From Pinirhizobacter sp036499745 (GTDB lineage: Bacteria > Pseudomonadota > Gammaproteobacteria > Xanthomonadales > Rhodanobacteraceae), in the NCBI RefSeq assembly GCF_036499745.1, contig NZ_DASYDG010000031.1:1-64000 (forward strand): a stretch of DNA of 64,000 nt, read 5' to 3'. Made by a program: the position numbers and the translations under genes. Position 1 is the first letter of the stretch, and every line of letters starts with the position of its first letter. This document shows positions 60,498 through 64,000 of this stretch, piece by piece. Below the pieces are notes generated by a model. The model did no database searches and had not been told where the DNA came from. It saw nothing but the letters and a program-made list of their open reading frames with translations.

Positions 60498-62369
60498 TCA
60501 GGCGCAATTACCACGTAGGGCACTCACGCAACTCCGCAAGAGTTGTGCGTCGACCATGGTTCTCTCGGGCACCCCAGCGACCAGCTCGATGCGCGACATG
60601 AAGCGTCGCGGCAAGCGCATGCGCTTCATCGCTGAATCGCGCCGGCTAAAGAAACTTCCCCACATGCCGCGCAATGCCAATGGCACGACCGGCACCGGAC
60701 GTCGGGCCAGGATCGTTTCCACACCCGGGCGGAATGGCGCGATGTCGCCGTCGCGCGTGATTGCGCCTTCCGGGAAAATACATACCACTTCGCCATCGGC
60801 CAGGGCCTGGTCGACCGTGTCGAACGCCTTGTTCATCAAGTCGAGGTTTTCGTTGCGGCCGGCGATGGGAATGGCCCTGGCCGTACGAAAGATGAAACTC
60901 AGGCCCGGGATATTGAAGATCCTGTAGTACATGACGAAACGCACCGGACGGCGCACCCCGGCCATGATCACCAGCGGGTCAAGGAAGCTCACGTGGTTGC
61001 ATACCAGGAGCACCGGGCCTTCATCGGGGATGTTCTCAAGGCCTTCCGCTTTCACCCGGTACATCGCATGCACCACCGCCCACGTCATGAAGCGCATGAT
61101 GAACTCGGGGACCAGGGTGAAAATATAAATCGCCACGAACGCGTTCAACACCGCCGTGACCAGGAATATCTGCGGCACCGAAAGCCCAAGCATGCCTAGC
61201 CCGAGGCCGAAGCCCGAGGCCACGCAGATGAAGATGGCGTTGATGATGTTGGTGCCGGCGATCACCCGCGAAAGCCGGTCGCGCGGTGTGCGTGACTGCA
61301 CGAAGGCAAACAGCGGCACCACGAAGAAGCCGGCGAACACGCCGATCAAGGTGAGGTCCAGCGCCACATGCCAGGCACCGGCGGTCTGCAGGAAGCCGTG
61401 CCAGTCCAGGCCCGGAACCGGCGACACGCCCGGTCGCGAGAAATACAGGTCGATACCGAAGGCCGTAAGTCCAAAGGCGCCCATCGGCACCAGACCCACT
61501 TCCACCCGCTTGCCGGAAAGCTTCTCGCACAACAGCGAACCGATGCCCGTGCCCAGCGAGAACAGGGTGAGCACCAACGTGTTCACCGACCCATCGCCAC
61601 CAAGGTTCACCCGCGTGTACACAGGCAGCTGCGCTATCATCACGGTGCCGAAGAACCAGAACCAGGAAATGCCAAGGATGGCGTTGAAAACAGCCTTGTC
61701 GGTCCGCGCGATACGCAGCACGCGGCCGGTTTCGGTGAAGGTGTTGAAATTCACCTTCAGGTCCGGTGCGGCGGCCGGCGCAAGCGGAATCCACCGGCTG
61801 GCCAGGTAGCCGGCCACTGCCACGCCGATGGTCGCCGCCGATGCCGCGGTAGGGCCGTAACCTTCGATCAGCATCAGGGCATTGCCGATGATCATGCCGA
61901 TCAGCATGGCCATCTGCGTACCCATCTCCACCAGGCCGTTGCCGCCGACGAGTTCCGCAGGCTTAAGCGCCTGGGGCAGGATCGAATACTTGATCGGCCC
62001 GAACATGGTCGAGTGCATGCCCATCAGGAACAGCACCACCAGCAGCAGGGCAACGTGGTGGGTGTGGAAGCCGATCGCCGCCACAACCATGGCTGCGATC
62101 TCGAACAGTTTTACATAGCGGATGATCCGCGACTTCTCGTATTTCTCGGCGATCTGCCCCGCCGTGGCGGAGAACAAGAAGAACGGCAGGATGAACAACG
62201 CCGGTGCCAGGTTGGTGTACAGCGCCGCCATGTCGTTACCCAGCGACATCTGGAATACCACCAACATGACCAGTGCGTTACGGAAGGCGTTGTCGTTGAA
62301 GGCACCCAGCGCCTGCGTCCAGAAAAACGGCGCGAAGCGGCGGCTGCCCAGTAGGCTGAACTGGCTCAT
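60498..62369 (-). CDS. Fused LplT-like MFS transporter and 1-acylglycerol acyltransferase
   Basis: A 623-residue two-domain membrane protein. Residues 1-425 are an MFS transporter of the lysophospholipid flippase (LplT) type (FWTQALGAFNDNAFRNALVM). Residues 440-610 are a PlsC domain with N458-H459-V-S-F-L-D464 and F532-P-E-G535. E. coli LplT and Aas do this as separate proteins: LplT flips lysophosphatidylethanolamine inward and Aas re-acylates it. The AMP-ligase domain of Aas is absent here, so acyl donors must come from elsewhere. It lies downstream of purD on the same strand. Confidence 0.88.
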   Translation of the reverse strand: MSQFSLLGSRRFAPFFWTQALGAFNDNAFRNALVMLVVFQMSLGNDMAALYTNLAPALFILPFFLFSATAGQIAEKYEKSRIIRYVKLFEIAAMVVAAIGFHTHHVALLLVVLFLMGMHSTMFGPIKYSILPQALKPAELVGGNGLVEMGTQMAMLIGMIIGNALMLIEGYGPTAASAATIGVAVAGYLASRWIPLAPAAAPDLKVNFNTFTETGRVLRIARTDKAVFNAILGISWFWFFGTVMIAQLPVYTRVNLGGDGSVNTLVLTLFSLGTGIGSLLCEKLSGKRVEVGLVPMGAFGLTAFGIDLYFSRPGVSPVPGLDWHGFLQTAGAWHVALDLTLIGVFAGFFVVPLFAFVQSRTPRDRLSRVIAGTNIINAIFICVASGFGLGLGMLGLSVPQIFLVTAVLNAFVAIYIFTLVPEFIMRFMTWAVVHAMYRVKAEGLENIPDEGPVLLVCNHVSFLDPLVIMAGVRRPVRFVMYYRIFNIPGLSFIFRTARAIPIAGRNENLDLMNKAFDTVDQALADGEVVCIFPEGAITRDGDIAPFRPGVETILARRPVPVVPLALRGMWGSFFSRRDSAMKRMRLPRRFMSRIELVAGVPERTMVDAQLLRSCVSALRGNCA

Positions 62370-62400
62370 GCGTAATCCGGTGGCGTTCCCGCCGGAGAGC

Positions 62401-63678
62401 TTACTTCAAAGCACGATGGGCAATGTCTTGGCGGAATTGCCGCCCCTGGAAGGCGATGCCGTCGATGGCGCTATAGGCCGTGTCACGGGCGTGGGCCAGC
62501 GTGTCGCCCAGCGCGCAGACGGTCAGTACGCGCCCGCCGGCAGTAATCACCCGCCCCTGTGCGTCGATGCCGGTTCCTGCATGGAACACTTTCACATCCG
62601 GCCCGAACGATGCGTCGTGACCTGAGATCACATCGCCTGAATGCACCTGGCCGGGATAACCGTCCGCGGCCAGTACCACGCCGATCGACGGGCGCTCGTC
62701 CCAGTCGGCCACGACCTGATCCAGCTTGCCATCGAGCGCGGCGTCGACCAGGTTCACCAGATCCGACTTCAACCGCAGCATGATCGGCTGCGTTTCCGGG
62801 TCACCGAAGCGCACATTGAATTCGATCACTTTCGGCGCGCCCTGTGCGTCGATCATCAAGCCAGCGTAGAGGAACCCGACAAAGGTGGCGCCATCGGCCT
62901 CCATCCCGCGCAAGGTGGGTTCGATCACCTCGCGCATAACGCGATCCTGCACCGCTTGCGTTACCACCGGTGCAGGGGAATAGGCACCCATGCCGCCAGT
63001 GTTGGGGCCTTCGTCACCATCGTCGCGGCGTTTGTGGTCCTGGCTGCTGGCCATCGGCAAGGCATGCCTGCCATCGCTCATGACGATGAAACTGGCTTCC
63101 TCGCCTTCGAGGAATTCCTCGATCACCACACTCGAAGACGCATCGCCAAAGACCTTCTCGCCCAGCATGTCATGCAGGGCCGCTTCAGCCTCGGCAAGTG
63201 TCATGGCCACCACCACGCCCTTGCCCGCCGCCAGCCCGTCGGCCTTGATCACAATGGGCGCGCCCCTCCCACGCACGTAGGCAAGGGCCGGCTCAAGCTC
63301 GGTATGCACGGCATAGTGCGCCGTAGGGATGCTGTTCCGCTCCAGGAAGGCCTTGGCATAGGCCTTGGAACCTTCAAGCTGCGCCGCCTTCGCCGAGGGA
63401 CCAAAACAGCGCAGCCCCGCCGCGCCAAACGCATCGACGAGGCCCGCCACCAGCGGCACTTCGGGGCCAACGATGGTGAGCTCCACGCCCTCGGCGCGGG
63501 CCAGGACCAGCAGGCCATCGATGTCGTTCACGGCGACCGCCGCATTGCGCAGGTGCTTTTCCCGCGCCGTGCCGGCATTGCCTGGCGCGACGATCACTTC
63601 CTCGACCCGCGGCGACTGGGCAAGCTTCCACGCCAGCGCATGCTCGCGACCGCCGCTACCGATGACGAGGACTTTCAT
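62401..63678 (-). CDS. purD: Phosphoribosylamine-glycine ligase
   Basis: A 425-residue ATP-grasp enzyme of purine synthesis (GARS). The N-terminal MKVLVIGSGGREHALAWKL, the ATP-grasp region (APIVIKADGLAAGKGVVVAM) and the conserved NTGGMGAYSPAPVVT and FNVRFGDPETQ are complete. The ATG at 63678 is the family start; upstream in-frame codons do not belong. purH, often adjacent, is not in the window. Confidence 0.96.
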   Translation of the reverse strand: MKVLVIGSGGREHALAWKLAQSPRVEEVIVAPGNAGTAREKHLRNAAVAVNDIDGLLVLARAEGVELTIVGPEVPLVAGLVDAFGAAGLRCFGPSAKAAQLEGSKAYAKAFLERNSIPTAHYAVHTELEPALAYVRGRGAPIVIKADGLAAGKGVVVAMTLAEAEAALHDMLGEKVFGDASSSVVIEEFLEGEEASFIVMSDGRHALPMASSQDHKRRDDGDEGPNTGGMGAYSPAPVVTQAVQDRVMREVIEPTLRGMEADGATFVGFLYAGLMIDAQGAPKVIEFNVRFGDPETQPIMLRLKSDLVNLVDAALDGKLDQVVADWDERPSIGVVLAADGYPGQVHSGDVISGHDASFGPDVKVFHAGTGIDAQGRVITAGGRVLTVCALGDTLAHARDTAYSAIDGIAFQGRQFRQDIAHRALK

Positions 63679-63756
63679 GCACCACTCCCAGGGACGTGCC
63701 AACGCAAAGGGGCGCATTGTAGCCGACCGCGTGTCAGGGCCGCCGATCCCGGGCAA

Positions 63757-64000
63757 CTAACCGTGCCGGTGGACCATTTCCAGCAACACCGCACGAGGCA
63801 GCTTGCCGGTCTCGTTGCGCGGGAGCGCATCAACGAGCCGCAGCGGCCTGGGCAGGAACACCGGGTCCATCGACTTGCGCAGTTCATCGAAGATGGCGTG
63901 CTCGTCCATGCCCGGCGCCACGGCCAGGGCGGCGATGCGCCGGACACCGATCGGGTCGGCGTCGTCAAGCTGGAACACCACGCCGTCGTGCACGCCGTTG
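63757..64000 (-). CDS. ANL-family AMP ligase, C-terminal part (runs off the window)
   Basis: About 81 C-terminal residues of an adenylate-forming enzyme. The segment LRLVDALPRNETGKLPRAVL contains the catalytic Lys motif of acyl-CoA/acyl-ACP synthetases, preceded by FLPRP. The ending resembles XanA2/ApeH-type hydroxybenzoate ligases of aryl-polyene pathways, which would fit the chorismatase 28 kb away, but the fragment is too short to decide. It is on the minus strand upstream of purD, and the 5' part lies beyond position 64000. Confidence 0.7.
   Translation of the reverse strand, partial: NGVHDGVVFQLDDADPIGVRRIAALAVAPGMDEHAIFDELRKSMDPVFLPRPLRLVDALPRNETGKLPRAVLLEMVHRHG

Overview
The window is high-GC chromosomal DNA from a gammaproteobacterium of the order Xanthomonadales. 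A Rhodanobacteraceae member such as Luteibacter or Dyella is my best guess. The support is an aryl-polyene/xanthomonadin-type locus with a chorismatase of the XanB2 kind, YcgL, UbiK and ErpA families, and the general codon use. The genus is inference; no marker gene such as 16S rRNA is present.

Layout. Positions 1-230 hold one copy of a structured intergenic repeat and a terminator. Next come a FadL-type outer membrane protein (minus), YcgL (plus) and a 1178-residue membrane-anchored ankyrin protein (plus). A three-gene MdtABC-like RND efflux operon lies on the minus strand (5.8-13.7 kb). A membrane-anchored c-type cytochrome follows, then about 760 bp of non-coding DNA with two more copies of the repeat and a candidate small RNA with its own promoter. 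From 15.3 to 24.9 kb are a GSGD-repeat exported protein, a LytS/LytR-type two-component pair, an NTF2-like protein, ComM/YifB, UbiK, a P-II protein, a membrane protein, phosphoglycerate mutase, a second repeat-rich exported protein, HemF and a YdcF-like protein.

The aryl-polyene locus runs from 25.0 to 36.1 kb. Plus-strand genes encode a ketosynthase, a chain-length-factor-like protein, a GT2 glycosyltransferase and a flavin-dependent halogenase-like protein. A tightly overlapping minus-strand operon encodes an acyl carrier protein, a COG4648 membrane protein, two hotdog dehydratases, an LpxL-like acyltransferase, a LolA-like carrier and an MMPL/RND exporter. A chorismatase (3-hydroxybenzoate synthase) diverges from it. 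No ketoreductase is seen, and the only candidate AMP ligase is the partial gene at the right edge. Directly after the chorismatase is a compact, unusual four-gene cassette (36.2-39.8 kb): stand-alone acyltransferase, second carrier protein, alpha/beta hydrolase and GT1 glycosyltransferase. This cassette is the best candidate here for an undescribed pathway.

From 39.8 to 50.1 kb the genes are conserved housekeeping ones: glmU, a DUF748 protein, the complete atpIBEFHAGDC operon and queD. A small accessory island at 50.2-53.3 kb abuts a tRNA-Met gene. It contains a RES/Xre-type toxin-antitoxin pair, an OafA-like acyltransferase and an integrase fragment. Then come rppH, bfd and bfr (iron storage, with a likely Fur-controlled promoter), a coiled-coil membrane protein overlapping a bactofilin, erpA, nudC and ampE. 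A leukocidin/Vibrio-cytolysin-like secreted toxin is inserted head-on against ampE. The window closes with an LplT/Aas-like fused transporter-acyltransferase, purD and the C-terminus of an ANL-family ligase.
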